64,000 nucleotides of DNA from positions 24,280,725 through 24,344,724 of the forward strand of contig NC_084706.1 of the NCBI RefSeq assembly GCF_033807575.1. The letters are read 5' to 3'. Origin of the DNA: Cydia pomonella. Its lineage: Eukaryota; Arthropoda; Insecta; Lepidoptera; Tortricidae. Below are positions 11,555-24,121 of this stretch, piece by piece. Under the pieces are notes generated by a model that saw only the letters and a list, made by a program, of their open reading frames with translations, did no database searches and had not been told where the DNA came from. The first letter of the stretch is position 1; each line of letters starts with the position of its first letter. A program made the translations under genes and the position numbers.

Positions 11555-12116
11555 ATTCCGAAGCCTAATTGAGTTGGTTTAACAGATTTTTGAAGCTTTG
11601 GTAGGATGTGTCGTTCTGCAATTTTGGAAGCCAAACGACGAAGTGTTGCACCAGCAGCAATCGGCCTAACGCCCTCCATCCTTTTTAGGTTAGGGCCTCC
11701 GCTAGCTGGCGCGGGTGCACGGAGCGGACGAGCGGTTTAACGAAAAATAGTATGAGCGAGGCTAACTGAAGCGGACGCGTACGGCGGATTTCACCTACAA
11801 ATAGCACCCGCGTGCATGCGCGTAGGCCCTTAGGTAACTTAGTTATATAATTCTGGTATTTGTTTTTTTTTTCTAGTTTTATAAGTCATATAGGTAATAC
11901 ATTATTTATAATGTTGACAGGCACATTTATGAGTACGTTTTATAAATGATATTTAATTAATCACTAGAACTGGTACGTTTTTCCCCCAAAAAACCGGGCT
12001 ATGATTACGCGTACAAAACACTACCGTTTCCGTTTTTTAACACCTATAAATGAAATTCTTGTGAGATTTCTTAACAAAATAAACGGATGCAATAAACTAG
12101 TTTTTTGCCTTTTATT
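11555..12116 (+). other. P450 3' flank or 3' UTR, with a small MITE
   Basis: AATAAA at 12078-12083 and 12091-12096 are candidate polyadenylation signals, about 530 bp after the stop. In between, about 11691-11831 is a GC-rich TIR element beginning AGGGCCTCCGCTAGC and ending GCGTAGGCCCT. A diverged, partly inverted relative lies at about 60200-60365. Whether the transcript really extends through it is unknown. Confidence 0.5.
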
Positions 12117-12548
12117 GAATTGAATTGAATTGAATTGAAATATTTATTTCGAACTTGACGTCCATAGGGTTAGGTAACAATGACTTATGTATCTAGAGTT
12201 AGTATTACAGTTAATTAGACAAAACAAACAATTGGACAAAACAAAACATTACATAATATTTATAAGTTTCGCGGCAGCACAGCAACAGGTGAGTGTAGCT
12301 GCACTTACCGCTTGACTAGGGGCGAGTCCCAACGCTGCGCCAGCGTACTTAGGATGCTGTTCGTGCTGCTTCGGCTGCGAGTGAGGAGTGACGCGCATCG
12401 CTTCCTCATGATGGCGAAAAAACAGTCTGTTCGTGCCTCAGCAAACATCGCTGAGGCACTACAATACCGCGGCAACCTGAACAGCATCCTAAATGCATCA
12501 TTATATTGGACACGCAGAGCGCTATACGCCCGCTGCGTAAAGTTGGCC
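12117..12548 (-). pseudogene. LINE 3' end (C-terminus of ORF2 plus tail), left half of a split element
   Basis: Read on the minus strand from the insertion point: ANFTQRAYSALRVQYNDAF, RMLFRLPRYCSASAMFAEA, RTDCFFAIMRKRCASLL, TNSILSTLAQRWDSPLVKR and a stop near 12308. I recognise this as the C-terminal segment of a lepidopteran non-LTR retrotransposon. The 3' UTR and a (TTGAA)n-type tail (12117-12141 on the plus strand) follow. The frame runs straight into the giant insertion; the preceding codons are found 32.6 kb away at 45129-45175. Confidence 0.85.
12540..12548. repeat. 9-bp target site duplication, left copy
   Basis: AAGTTGGCC, identical to 45129-45137. The LINE frame is restored exactly when one copy and everything between is removed, so the duplication is not a chance match. 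Confidence 0.88.
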
Positions 12549-13458
12549 ACCCCCGTGAAGTTGACCACCCCAAATCGTTTGCCCGCAAATGGCATATCTA
12601 TATCGTTTGTTCATCGTTAGTTCATGTTTGTTCAGTAGGTAAAATCGTAAGGACCCGATTTTAACATGCATTTTTTTTAAAAACAAAATGGGGTGGCTGT
12701 CTTCACGCTAGCCACCCCAAACCACTTTTTGTAATTTTTTTTTGTCTAAATAGCAAGATTTTCGTTAGTTCATCATTATTCAGGCATTAAAATCGTAAGG
12801 ACCCGATTCCTTCATTTTTTTTTTCATTTTTTTTGTGGGGTGGCTGTCTTCACGCTAGCCACCCCAAACCACTTTTTGTACTTTTTTTTTGTCTAGATAG
12901 CAAGATATTCGTTAGTTCATGTTTGTTCAGGCATTAAAATCGTAAGGACCCGATTCCTTCAATTTTTTTTTCATTTTTTTTGTGGGGTGGCTGTCTTCAC
13001 GCTAGCCACCCCAAACCACTTTTTGTAATTTTTTTTGGTCTAGATAGAAAGATATTCGTTAGTTCATGTTTGTTCAGGCATTAAAATCGTAAGGACCCGA
13101 TTCCTTCATTTTTTATTTTATTTTTTAAAGTGGTTTGGGGTGGCTAGCGTGAAGACAGCCACCCCAAACCACTTTTTGTAAGTTTTTTTGGTCTAAATCG
13201 CAAGATATTCGTTGGATCACGTTTGTTCAGGCATTTAAATCGTTCGGATCTCATAAAATTTGCCATAAAAAAATAAAATCGAAAAATTCATACGGAGACG
13301 CAACAAGCAATCGAGATGGATACAAACGATTCTATGGACTAAATAGAAAACTATAGACCATATATATGGTCTATAGGTTAAAACTGTAACGGTTATATAA
13401 CCGTTACAGTTTTCAAAGTGGTGTAGCTGTCTTCACACTAACCACCCCAACCCGAAAT
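12549..13458 (+). repeat. Left end domain A of the foldback element
   Basis: About 910 bp. It holds four ~147-bp subrepeats, each with the motif ATCGTAAGGACCC and a hairpin GGGGTGGCT...AGCCACCCC (hairpins at about 12690, 12837, 12984 and 13137) and a fifth degenerate hairpin near 13424-13447. Two further near-perfect palindromes lie at 13351-13376 (centre CATATATATG) and 13381-13412 (centre GGTTATATAACC). It is almost identical to 26992-27897 and to the reverse complement of 44220-45128. Confidence 0.9.
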
Positions 13459-16400
13459 CAGCCAGAGAAAAATAAAACTTGAAAATTTGAATAAATCAAC
13501 TTATGTACCTTATTCACCGGCTAAAAAAAATAATGAGAATCGGGTCCTTACGATGTCACTTGCAGAATATCGTCAACTGACCATGTTGATTCAAGACAGA
13601 TAGGTCATTTGAGGGCGTTAAAATCAGATTTGCCAGAAAAAAATAATACTTGAAAATTTGAATAACTCATTTTATGCTCCAAAGTCAAAAACTGAAAAAA
13701 ATAGTCAGAGTCGGGTCCTTACGATGCCACTTGCAGAATAACGTCTTTGGACCATGCTTATTCAAGATAGATAAGTCATTTGCGGGCGTTCAAAACAGAT
13801 TTGCCAGAAAAAAATAATATTTGAAAACTTTAATAACCCAACATATGCTCCCAGGTCGAAGACTGCAAAAAATAGTCAGAGTCGGGTCCTTACGATGCCA
13901 CTTGCAGAATATCGCCAATGGATCATGTTTATTTAAGGCAGATAAGTCATTTGCGGGCGCTCAAAACAGATTTGCCAGAAAAAAATAATATTTGAAAACT
14001 TTAATAACCCAACATATGCTCCTAGGTCGAAGGCTGAAAAAAATAGTCAGAGTCGGGTCTTTACGATGCCACTCACAGAATGTCGTAACTAGATCATGCT
14101 TATTCAAGGTAGATAAGTCATTTGCGGGCGCTCAAAACAGATTTGCCAGAAAAAAATAATATTTGAAAACTTTAATAACCCAACATATGCTTCTAGGTCG
14201 AAGGCTGAAAAAAATAGTCAGAGTCGGGTCCTTACGAAGCTACTTGCAGACTATCGTCACTGGATTATGCTTATTCAAGGCACATAAGTCATTAGCGGGC
14301 GCTCAAAACAGATTTGCCAGAAAAAAAATAATATTTGAAAATTTGAATAACTCATTTTATGCTCCAAAGTCAAAGACTGAAAAAAATAGTCAGAGTCGGG
14401 TCCTTACGATGCCACTTGCAGAATAACGTCTTTGGACCATGCTTATTCAAGATAGATAAGTCATTTGCGGGCGTTCAAAACAGATTTGCCAGAAAAAAAT
14501 AATATTTGAAAACTTTAATAACCCAACATATGCTCCCAGGTCGACGACTGCAAAAAATAGTCAGAGTCGGGTCCTTACGATGCCACTTGCAGAATATCGC
14601 CAATGGATCATGTTTATTTAAGGCAGATAAGTCATTTGCGGGCGCTCAAAACAGATTTGCCAGAAAAAAATAATATTTGAAAACTTTAATAACCCAACAT
14701 ATGCTCCTAGGTCGAAGGCTGAAAAAAATAGTCAGAGTTGGGTCTTTACAATGCCACTCACAGAATATCGTAACAAGATCATGCTTATTCAAGGTAGATA
14801 AGTCATTTGCGGGCGCTCAAAACAGATTTGCCAGAAAAAAATAATATATGAAAACTTTAATAACCCAACATATGCTCCTAGGTCGAAGGCTGAAAAAAAT
14901 AGTCAGAGTCGGGTCCTTACAATGCCACTTGCAAAATATCATCAATGAATCAAGCTTATTCAAGGCAAATAAGTCATTTGCGGGCGCTCGAAACAGATTT
15001 GCCAGAAAAAAATAATATTTGAAAACTTTAATAACCCAACATATGCTCCTAGGTCGAAGGCTGAAAAAAATAGACAGAGTCAGGTCCTTACGAAGCTACT
15101 TGCAGACTATCGTCACTGGATTATGCTTATTCAAGGCACATAAGTCATTAGCGGGCGCTCAAAACAGATATGCCAGAAAAAAATAATATTTAAAAACTTT
15201 AATAACCCAACATATGCTCCTAGGTCGAAGGCTGAAAAAAATAGTCAGAGTCGGGTCCTTACGATGCCACTTGCAGAATATCATCATTGAATCAAGCTTA
15301 TTCAAGGCAGATAAGTCATTTGCGGGCGCTCAAAACAGATTTGCCAGAAAAAAATAATATTTGAAAACTTTAATAACCCAACATATGCTCCTAGGTCGAA
15401 GGCTGAAAAAAATAGTCAGAGTCGGGTCCTTACGATGCCACTCACAGAATGTCGTAACTAGATCATGCTTATTCAAGGTAGATAAGTAATTTGCGGGCGC
15501 TCAAAACAGATTTGCCAGAAAAAAATAATATTTGAAAACTTTAATAACCCAACATATGCTCCTAGGTCGAAGGCTGAAAAAAATAGTCAGAGTCAGGTCC
15601 TTACGATGCCACTTGCAGAATATCGTCACTAGACTATGCTTATTCAAGGCAGATAAGTCATTTGCGGGCGCTCAAAACAGATTTGCCAGAAAAAAATAAT
15701 ATTTGAAAACTTTAATAACCCAACATATGCTCCTAGGTCGAAGGCTGAAAAAAATAGTCAGAGTCGGGTCCTTACGATGCAACTTGTAGAATATCATCAC
15801 TGAATCAAGCTTATTCAAGGCAGATAAGTCATTTGCGGGCACTCGAAACAGATTTGCCAGAAAAAAATAATATTTGAAAACTTTAATAACCCAACATATG
15901 CTCCTAGGTCGAAGGCTGAAAAAAATAGTCAGAGTCGGGTCCTTACGATGCCACTCACAGAATTTTGTAACTAGATCATGTTTATTCAATGTAGATAAGT
16001 CATTTGCGGGCGGTCAAAACAGTTTTGCCAGAAAAAAATAATATTTGAAAACATTAATAACCCAACATATGCTCCTAGGTCGAAGGCTGAAAAAAATAGA
16101 CAGAGTCGGGTCCTTACGAAGCTACTTGCAGACTATCGTCACTGAATTATACTTATTCAAGGCACATAAGTCATTTGCGGGCGCTCAAAACAGATTAGCC
16201 AGAAAAAAAATATATTTGAAAACTTTAATAAGCTAACATATGCTCCTAGTTATAAGAATGCAAAAAGTAGTCAGAGTCGGGTCCTTACGATGCCACTCAC
16301 AGAATGTCGTAAATAGATCATGCTTATTCAAGGTAGATAAGTAATTTGGGGGCGCTCAAAACAGATTTGCCAGAAAAAAATAATATTTGAAAACTATAAT

Positions 16401-19400
16401 AACCCAACATATGCTCCTAGGTCGAAGGCTGAAAAAAATAGTCAGAGTCGGGTTCTTACGATGCCACTTGCAAAATATCGTCACTGGATTATGCTTATTC
16501 AAGGCAGATAAGTCATTTGTGGGCGCTCGAAACAGATTTGTCAGAAAAAAATAATATTTGAAAACTTTAATAACCTAACATATGCTCCTAGGTCCAAGGC
16601 TGAAAAAAATAGTCAGAGTCGGGTCCTTACGATGCCACTTGCAGAATATCATCATTGAATCAAGCTTATTTAAGGCAGATAAGTCATTTGCGGGCGCTCG
16701 AAACAGATTTGCCAGAAAAAAATAATATTTGAAAACTTTAATAACCCAACATATGCTCCTAGGTCGAAGGCTGAAAAAAATAGTCAGAGTCGGGTCCTTA
16801 CGATGCCACTTGCAGAATATCATCATTGAATCAAGCTTTTTCAAGGCAGATAAGTCATTTGCGGGCGCTCAAAACAGATTTGCCAGAAAAAAATAATATT
16901 TGAAAACATTAATAACCCAACATATGCTCCTAGGTCGAAGGCTGAAAAAAATAGACAGAGTCGGGTCCTTACGATGCCACTCCCAGAATGTTGTAACTAG
17001 ATCATGCTTATTCAAGGTAGATAAGTCATTTGCGGGCGCTCAAAACAGATTTGCCAGAAAAAAATAATATTTTAAAACTTTAATAACCCAACATATGCTC
17101 CTAGGTCGAAGGCTGAAAAAAATAGTCAGAGTCGGGTCCTTACGATGCCACTTGCAAAATATCATCACTGAATCATGTTTATTCAAGGCAGGTAAGTCAT
17201 TTGCGGGCGCTCAAAACAGATTAGCCAGAAAAAAAATATATTTGAAAACTTTAATAAGCTAACATATGCTCCTAGTTATAAGAATGCAAAAAATAGTCAG
17301 AGTCGGGTCCTTACGATGCCACTCACAGAATGTCGTAAATAGATCATGCTTATTCAAGGTAGATAAGTAATTTGGGGGCGCTCAAAACAGATTTGCCAGA
17401 AAAAAATAATATTTGAAAACTATAATAACCCAACATATGCTCCTAGGTCGAAGGCTGAAAAAAATAGTCAGAGTCGGGTTCTTACGATGCCACTTGCAGA
17501 ATATCGTCACTGGATTATGCTTATTCAAGGCAGATAAGTCATTTGTGGGCGCTCGAAACAGATTTGTCAGAAAAAAATAATATTTGAAAACTTTAGGTAA
17601 TAACCTAACATATGCTCCTAGGTCCAAGGCTGAAAAAAATAGTCAGAGTCGGGTCCTTACGATGCCACTTGCAGAATATCATCACTGAATCAAGCTTATT
17701 TAAGGCAGATAAGTCATTTGCGGGCGCTCGAAACAGATTTGCCAGAAAAAAATAATATTTGAAAACTTTAATAACCCAACATATGCTCCTAGGTCGAAGG
17801 CTGAAAAAAATAGTCAGAGTCGGGTCCTTACGATGCCACTTGCAAAATATCATCATTGAATCAAGCTTATTCAAGGCAGATAAGTCATTTGCGGGCGCTC
17901 AAAACAGATTTGCCAGAAAAAAATAATATTTGAAAACATTAATAACCCAACATATGCTCCTAGGTCGAAGGCTGAAAAAAATAGACAGAGTCGGGTCCTT
18001 ACGAAGCTACTTGCAGACTATCGTCACTGGATTATACTTATTAAAGGCACATAAGTCATTAGCGGGCGCTCAAAACAGATTTGCCAGAAAAAAATTATAT
18101 TTGAAAACTTTAATAACCCAACATATGCTCCTAGGTCGAAGGCTGAAAAAAATAGTCAGAGTCGGGTCCTTACGATGCCACTCACAGAATGTCGTAACTA
18201 GATCATGCTTATTCAAGGTAGATAAGTAATTTGCGGGCGCTCAAAACAGATTTGCCAGAAAAAATAATATTTGAAAACTTTAATAACCCAACATATGCTC
18301 CTAGGTCGAAGGCTGAAAAAAATAGTCAGAGTCAGGTCCTTACGATGCCACTTGCAGAATATCGTCACTAGACTATGCTTATTCAAGGCAGATAAGTCAT
18401 TTGCGGGCGCTCAAAACAGATTTGCCAGAAAAAAATAATATTTGAAAACTTTAATAACCCAACATATGCTCCTAGGTCGAAGGCTGAAAAAAATAGTCAG
18501 AGTCGGGTCCATACGATGCCACTTGCAAAATATCATCATTAATTAAGTTTATTCAAGGCAGATAAGTCATTTGCGGGCGCTCCAAACAGATTTGCCAGAA
18601 AAAAATTATATTTGAAAACTTTAATAACCCAACATATGCTCCTAGGTCGAAGGCTGAAAAAAATAGTCAGAGTCGGGTCCTTACGATGCCACTCACAGAA
18701 TGTCGTAACTAAATCATGCTTATTCAAGGTAGATAAGTCATTTGCGGGCGCTCAAAACAGGTTTGCCAGAAAAAAATAATATTTGAAAACTTTAATAACC
18801 CAACATATGCTCCTAGGTCGAAGGCTGAAAAAAATAGTCAGAGTCGGGTCCTTACGATGCAACTCACAGAATGTCGTAACTAGATCATGCTTATTCAAGG
18901 TATATAAGTAATTTGCGGGCGCTCAAAACAGATTCGCCAGAAAAAAATAATATTTGAAAACATTAATAACCCAACATATGCTCCTAGGTCGAAGGCTGAA
19001 AAAAATAGACAGAGTCGGGTCCTTACGAAACTACTTGCAGACTATCGTCACTGGATTATACTTATTCAAGGCACATAAGTCATTTGCGGGCGCTCAAAAC
19101 AGATTTGCCAGAAAAAAATAATATTTGAAAACTTTAATAACCTAACATATGCTCCTAGGTCGAAGGCTGAAAAAAATAGTCAGAGTCGGGTCCTTACGAT
19201 GCCACTCACAGAATGTCGTAACTAGATCATGTTTATTCAAGGCAGATAAGTCATTTGCGGGCGCTCAAAACAGATTTGCCAGAAAAAAATAATATTTGAA
19301 AACTTTAATAACCCAACATATGCTCCTAGGTCGAAGGCTGAAAAAAATATTCAGAGTCGGGTCCTTACGATGCCACTTGCAGAATATTATCACTGAATCA

Positions 19401-19879
19401 AGCTTATTCAAGGCAGATAAGTCGTTTGCGGGCGCTCAAAACACATTTGCCAGAAAAAAATAATATTTGAAAACTTTAATAACCCAACATATGCTCCTAG
19501 GTCGAAGGCTGAAAAAAATAGTCAGAGTCGGGTCCTTACGATGCCACTTGCAGAATATCATCATTAAATCAAGCTTTTTCAAGGCAGATAAGTCATTTGC
19601 GGTCGCTCAAAACAGATTTGCCAGAAAAAAATAATATTTGAAAACATTAATAACCCAACATATGCTCCTAGGTCGAAGGCTGAAAAAAATAGTCAGAGTC
19701 GGGTCCTTACGATGCCACTCACAAAATGTTGTAACTAGATCATGTTTATTCAAGGTAGATAAGTCATTTGCGGGCGCTCAAAACAGATTTGCCAGAAAAA
19801 AATAATATTTGAAAACATTAATAACCCAACATATGCTCCTAGGTCGGAGGCTGAAAAAAATAGTCAGAGTCGGGTTCTT
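13459..19879 (+). repeat. 171-bp satellite array A (about 37 units, truncated by gap)
   Basis: Head-to-tail units of about 171 bp, each containing GGGTCCTTACGATGCCAC, AAGTCATTTGCGGGCGCTC, CAGATTTGCCAGAAAAAAAT and CCAACATATGCTCCTAGGTC. Units next to the end domain are the most diverged. Variant units recur at multiples of the unit: 4 units (13661 and 14345) and 6 units (16191 and 17217). The reverse strand reads as a 57-codon open repeat, discussed under findings. The array runs into the assembly gap. Confidence 0.95.
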
Positions 19880-19979
19880 NNNNNNNNNNNNNNNNNNNNN
19901 NNNNNNNNNNNNNNNNNNNNNNNNNNNNNNNNNNNNNNNNNNNNNNNNNNNNNNNNNNNNNNNNNNNNNNNNNNNNNNN
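19880..19979. other. Assembly gap (100 N)
   Basis: Exactly 100 N, the usual placeholder for unknown size. It cuts array A mid-unit, and the sequence after it is not satellite. The array and possibly other sequence are therefore missing. Confidence 0.98.
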
Positions 19980-20839
19980 ATTAAGAGCATCCAGCAAAAC
20001 GGAGTCTGTCAAATTGTTCTACACATAGTAAGCCCGAGGAAACCATAAAATTATTAAGACGCACAGGAGTGGTCTTTTTCCATACAAACGTACTAGACTG
20101 TTTTGAAACTCGACCATGAATTTTTCAACACAAATTATTAATATCTGTGTCGGACTGTTTTGCTTTTTATGATATTTTTTTTTCTAAAAAGCAAACCAGT
20201 TCAACACAGATAATTTCATTAACATTTAGATCTCAAAATTTCGTTACATTTGGTTAAGTTTTGGAGGACGAAACAGTCTAATACGAAACATCGTTTTTTG
20301 AGACTTTTACGCAGGATTTTTGGCCTAATCTGGCGTTGCCCTTATCGCACTCAACTTTAACTTCAACATTTATTCAGCAAATAGGCCATAAGGGCACTTT
20401 GACACATCAACATGGGATTTAGTTACAAACAAAAACAAGCACATCAACAATTATAAATACAATTAATTGAAAATATTAATACAATCTAAAGTATTATTGT
20501 TTAAAGTAAAGGTAAGCAAGTCCACTAGTTTTAGGAGCCGCTTCCGTTAACGAGACAGATATTCACCTAAAATATTTAGTCTCAGCTCCCATATCCTCTT
20601 ACGCTCACGAGCAAAAAAATCTCCTGATGATACCTCTCCTGATGAGGGCAGCGAGCGCGAGCATATATATACAAAAATTGCTTGTTAAAAGGATTAGCAT
20701 GCAGAGAGCTCAAACCCCTGAGATGGACAATTTCTATGCAGGCGGAGCGGTAGGCACATCTAGTGCAAAGAATACGAATATCGAAATACGTTTGCTTGCA
20801 TTGTTTACTGAGGTGTGACAATAAATAGTACTTATATTG
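19980..20839. other. Unassigned sequence after the gap
   Basis: No gene was recognised. At about 20365-20480 the run ATTTATTCAGCAAATAGGCC followed by GGGCACTTTGACAC looks like an inverted 3' end of an insect retroelement, from memory. The overlapping frames at 20582-20821 are on both strands and have no family features. Confidence 0.45.
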
Positions 20840-21131
20840 TATCTATCTATCTATATATCTACCTATCTATCTATCTATCTATTTATCTATCTATATATCT
20901 ACCTATATATCTACCTATCTATCTACCTATCTATCTACCTATCTATTTATATATCTATCTATGTATATATCTACCTATCTATCTATCTATCTATCTACCT
21001 ATCTATTTATCTATCTATATATCTACCTACCTATCTATCTATCTATCTTTATATCTGCCTATCTATTTATCTATCTATCTACCTTTTTATCTATCTATCT
21101 ATCTATCTATCTATTCTATCTATCTATCTTG
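20840..21131. repeat. TATC/GATA-type microsatellite with ATCT-ACCT variants
   Basis: About 290 bp of TATC tetranucleotide repeats, interrupted by TACC and TATA variants. It produces three spurious long open frames rich in Ile, Tyr, Leu and Ser. Confidence 0.95.
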
Positions 21132-22261
21132 CAGTCAAAGTTATTTGCTCAAAATGCCCTTGTTGAAATTGGCACATCATTCCACATCAAAGTAGCTTGT
21201 GTAAGCCTAATTGAAACGTTAGCCGCCTCGGAAGTGCGGTTTCTGGTACGAATAATTGAATACAACTATTAAAACCTTTATGACCGAGCCGTAATGATCA
21301 CTGAATCCACTAGATGTCGCATGGGCACTCGTATAATAAATAAAAAAGTTCTACCACGCAGGTCTTCACGCGAATGACGCTTCCATACATGCAAACGTGT
21401 AATAAAGAGTGGTCCGGAAAAAAATAGCAGCGAAACTTTTTATAGAAACAAAAATACATACATACACACACCACATACGACATAGGACATACGTCCGATT
21501 AATTTAAAATAATAATCACTAGCTTTTCGATATGACAGAATAGATGCAAAAGTAAAATAAAATGCTTCAGGATAGTACACAGGAATTAGTTCAACGTCTC
21601 TCTTGTATACATATCCAAAGTTAAGGTCTATAAGCCTAATTTTCTGATGGACTCTTTATCAACATTAAGGGGTACTAATCCATTTCTATTAACCTGCGAG
21701 ATAAAATTACTTATACACACAAGCTGTTAACTTGGACGCCAGTTTACAGTGCGACTAAAAAGTGCGACTCCCTACCTACAATGATTTATAATTTTGTGTG
21801 GCAGTTGCGGAGCACCCATAAAACCCGATTCCCACCAGCTTGAGCACCCCATAGTACGGGTCTAAAGTAAAAGCAGGCTAAATTATTCCGGCTTGCTCTA
21901 TAACTGCTTAACGCGCTGCTAATGAAATATGGCTAGACATACTGGTTATATGTGGTGAGTGCGAGTCCTCATATGGGTACGATACATAATGCGTGTTCTA
22001 TTATGAGGTAATCCGTGAGTCGTAAAGACGTCCAACGCGTAAACTTGATTGATGGTAGCTGCTTAACAATTTGGTCAACCCGAATGGGCTGTTTTTCACA
22101 AGCTTTTATTTGCCTTTACGTGTCACGTTGGATATCAAATGTATAGCTTGATTTTGATCTATTTACCTACAATTCAACGGAGTTAGGAAGAATTCAAAAT
22201 TCTAATATGTGAGTAAGCGTAGACGGATAGATGACAAGAACATCAAATATTAAAATTCAAA
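21132..22261. other. Unassigned sequence
   Basis: I see no exon, RNA gene or delimitable mobile element here. Confidence 0.45.
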
Positions 22262-22419
22262 AATTTGTTAAAATTGCGTTAAGTCTCATTTTTGTATAGG
22301 ATTTAGAAACAGCGCGCCAAGCGGAACGTTTTGGAAACTCAAAACCCATACAAAATGAGAGTTAACGCAAACGCGTACGTCACGTTTCGATGTCGAATAA
22401 ATTTACACTAGGGGTACTG
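22262..22419 (+). mobile_element. Foldback MITE, left part missing
   Basis: It matches the right three quarters of the element at 23927-24121, including GAGCGCGCCAAGCGG-like centre sequence, AACGCAAACGCG and the terminal TTACACTAGGGGTACTG. The left TIR is not found, so the copy is truncated. Confidence 0.7.
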
Positions 22420-23926
22420 TGCTATTTGTTTGACGTATGGTAAATTTACACTGTTTTGAATTTAATAACTAGGTAGTATTCCATACAACAATCAATATAC
22501 GGGTAAATATTACATTATAGTAATGATACAATAATTTAACTACTACCTTACTTGTGTACATACGTGTACAATTTAACAGTCCCCCGATATTTGCAAGAAC
22601 TTTGAAATCTGTAAATTATTTTCTTCAGTCATGGGCATTATGGCGCGATTTAACAGAGATGTTAAGTTTTCATTAAAAAAATAAAGTTATAAAAGGTACC
22701 CAATGTCAGAGAAAAATTGAATATTAATACAATTTGGAGCTGTAATGTAGAATGTATCTCCAGGCGCCTGAATTTCGACTCCGTTTTGAGACGTTTAAGA
22801 ACTTCAGTTTAATAACTCAAGTTTCGACATAATACACAATTGTTTCTGTTTGACCTAAAGGTGGACTGGTAGGAAATGCCTTTCGGCATTATGTTCGCCA
22901 TCAGTACATTTTTCATATTTGTGCTATAAAGTTTAAATAAATAAATAAAGACTATGCCCAATTATGGGACATTTAAGAGAAAATTTGGAGTATTTTGGAA
23001 TTTGTAGAATTTCTACCGCTTTATTCGTGAAAAGTTGAATGTCCTATTCGTCGTTTATATTTTCTATGTATTTTAATGAACGATGCTGTAATTGGTTTCA
23101 ATGTTGTTAACAAATTAAAACTATGTTTTTTTGCTCCAGTCATGGGATGTCTAGCGCAATTAATTTTCCAACTAACAAACACCAATGAAAAATTAAACTT
23201 AGTTGCAGCGTTGGCCATAATTAGTACAAAATAGTAATGCGTAATGTCGATATCTATATTGAGCTGGAAGGAGTTACATATTGAAACATATTTAAAATCG
23301 GGCGATTTTATTTGGCTACCTTTATTTATGACCAGAGCCCGTACTTTTCATGACTTTGACAGACAAATGACGTCACGCTACATAGAGTATGATTCCAATT
23401 AATATTTTCGTAATAATTAATCATTTATCAACCTCTTTACGTAAGTTATACATATAATTACAGACAATGAGTACAGAAACGTCTAACTGACTTTCATCTT
23501 ATTGTCACTCAAATAAATAATAGATTATTAATTTATTAAATAATACATCTTTTTGATTTTTAACAGCGTAACAAGTATTTATTTCGATACCCGTCAATAA
23601 GTAAGTTATCTAAATTTGTAGTATTGTAAAAACTCCCTGTATGTTAAATTACGTCATTTTTGCGTCAACGGCGACGTTTCCACGCAGGTTTCAATAATAA
23701 AAAGAACGAAAGAAAATAAAAATAAAAGAACGAAATAAATGAAGTCTGAAATAAAGTTAACGATATAAATTGTCGATAGACCCGGTTTTAAATTTGTTGT
23801 AATATGTGTGAAAAACGCGAAAGTTTTAAATGTTACCATTTGGGGTATTAAAAAGTATTGCGTTAATTTACTTGAATTTACAAAACTAACACATGTCAAA
23901 GGTATTAAAAAGGTAAACAGAAGCAC
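22420..23926. other. Unassigned sequence with one LINE 3' end
   Basis: 22855-22947 (+) reads CCTAAAGGTGGACTGGTAGG, CATTATGTTCGCCATC and ends GTGCTATAAAGTTTAAATAA with an (AATA)n tail, which I recognise as a common lepidopteran non-LTR retrotransposon 3' UTR. The rest has no recognisable feature. The frames at 23021-23218 and 23654-23926 have no family signature. Confidence 0.55.
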
Positions 23927-24121
23927 CAGTACCCCTAGTGTAAATTAATTCGATTTTGAAACGTGACGTACGCGTTTGCGTTTAGTCTCATTTTGTATTG
24001 GATTTAGAAAGAGCGCGCCAAGCGGGACGTTTTGGAAACTCAAAATCCTATACAAAATGAGACTTAACGCAAACGCGTTCGTCACGTTATGATGTCGATA
24101 AAATTTACACTAGGGGTACTG
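23927..24121. mobile_element. Foldback MITE with 20-bp TIRs
   Basis: The left end CAGTACCCCTAGTGTAAATT is the inverse of the right end AATTTACACTAGGGGTACTG, and the inverted match continues inward (ACGTGACG, GCGTTTGCGTT, CTCATTTTGTAT), so most of the 195 bp can fold. I could not identify a convincing target duplication. Confidence 0.8.

Noticed and set aside
12540..12600. Tandem duplication of GTGAAGTTGACCACCCC at the left edge instead of a target duplication
   Set aside because: The left copy GTAAAGTTGGCC is explained by the LINE frame, which continues across to 45129; the similarity to the tip is likely chance or site preference.
12312..12620. 102-residue plus-strand frame
   Set aside because: Antisense shadow of the LINE C-terminus, running across the insertion junction into the foldback end.
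15672..19990. Open frames of 57-residue repeats on the minus strand (and plus strand in 39639-43717) as genes
   Set aside because: They follow the satellite period, are broken by indels from unit to unit, lack start context and resemble no protein family. Treated as a property of the repeat.
20815..21272. Three overlapping 100-126-residue Ile/Tyr/Leu/Ser-rich frames
   Set aside because: Translation of the TATC microsatellite in three frames.
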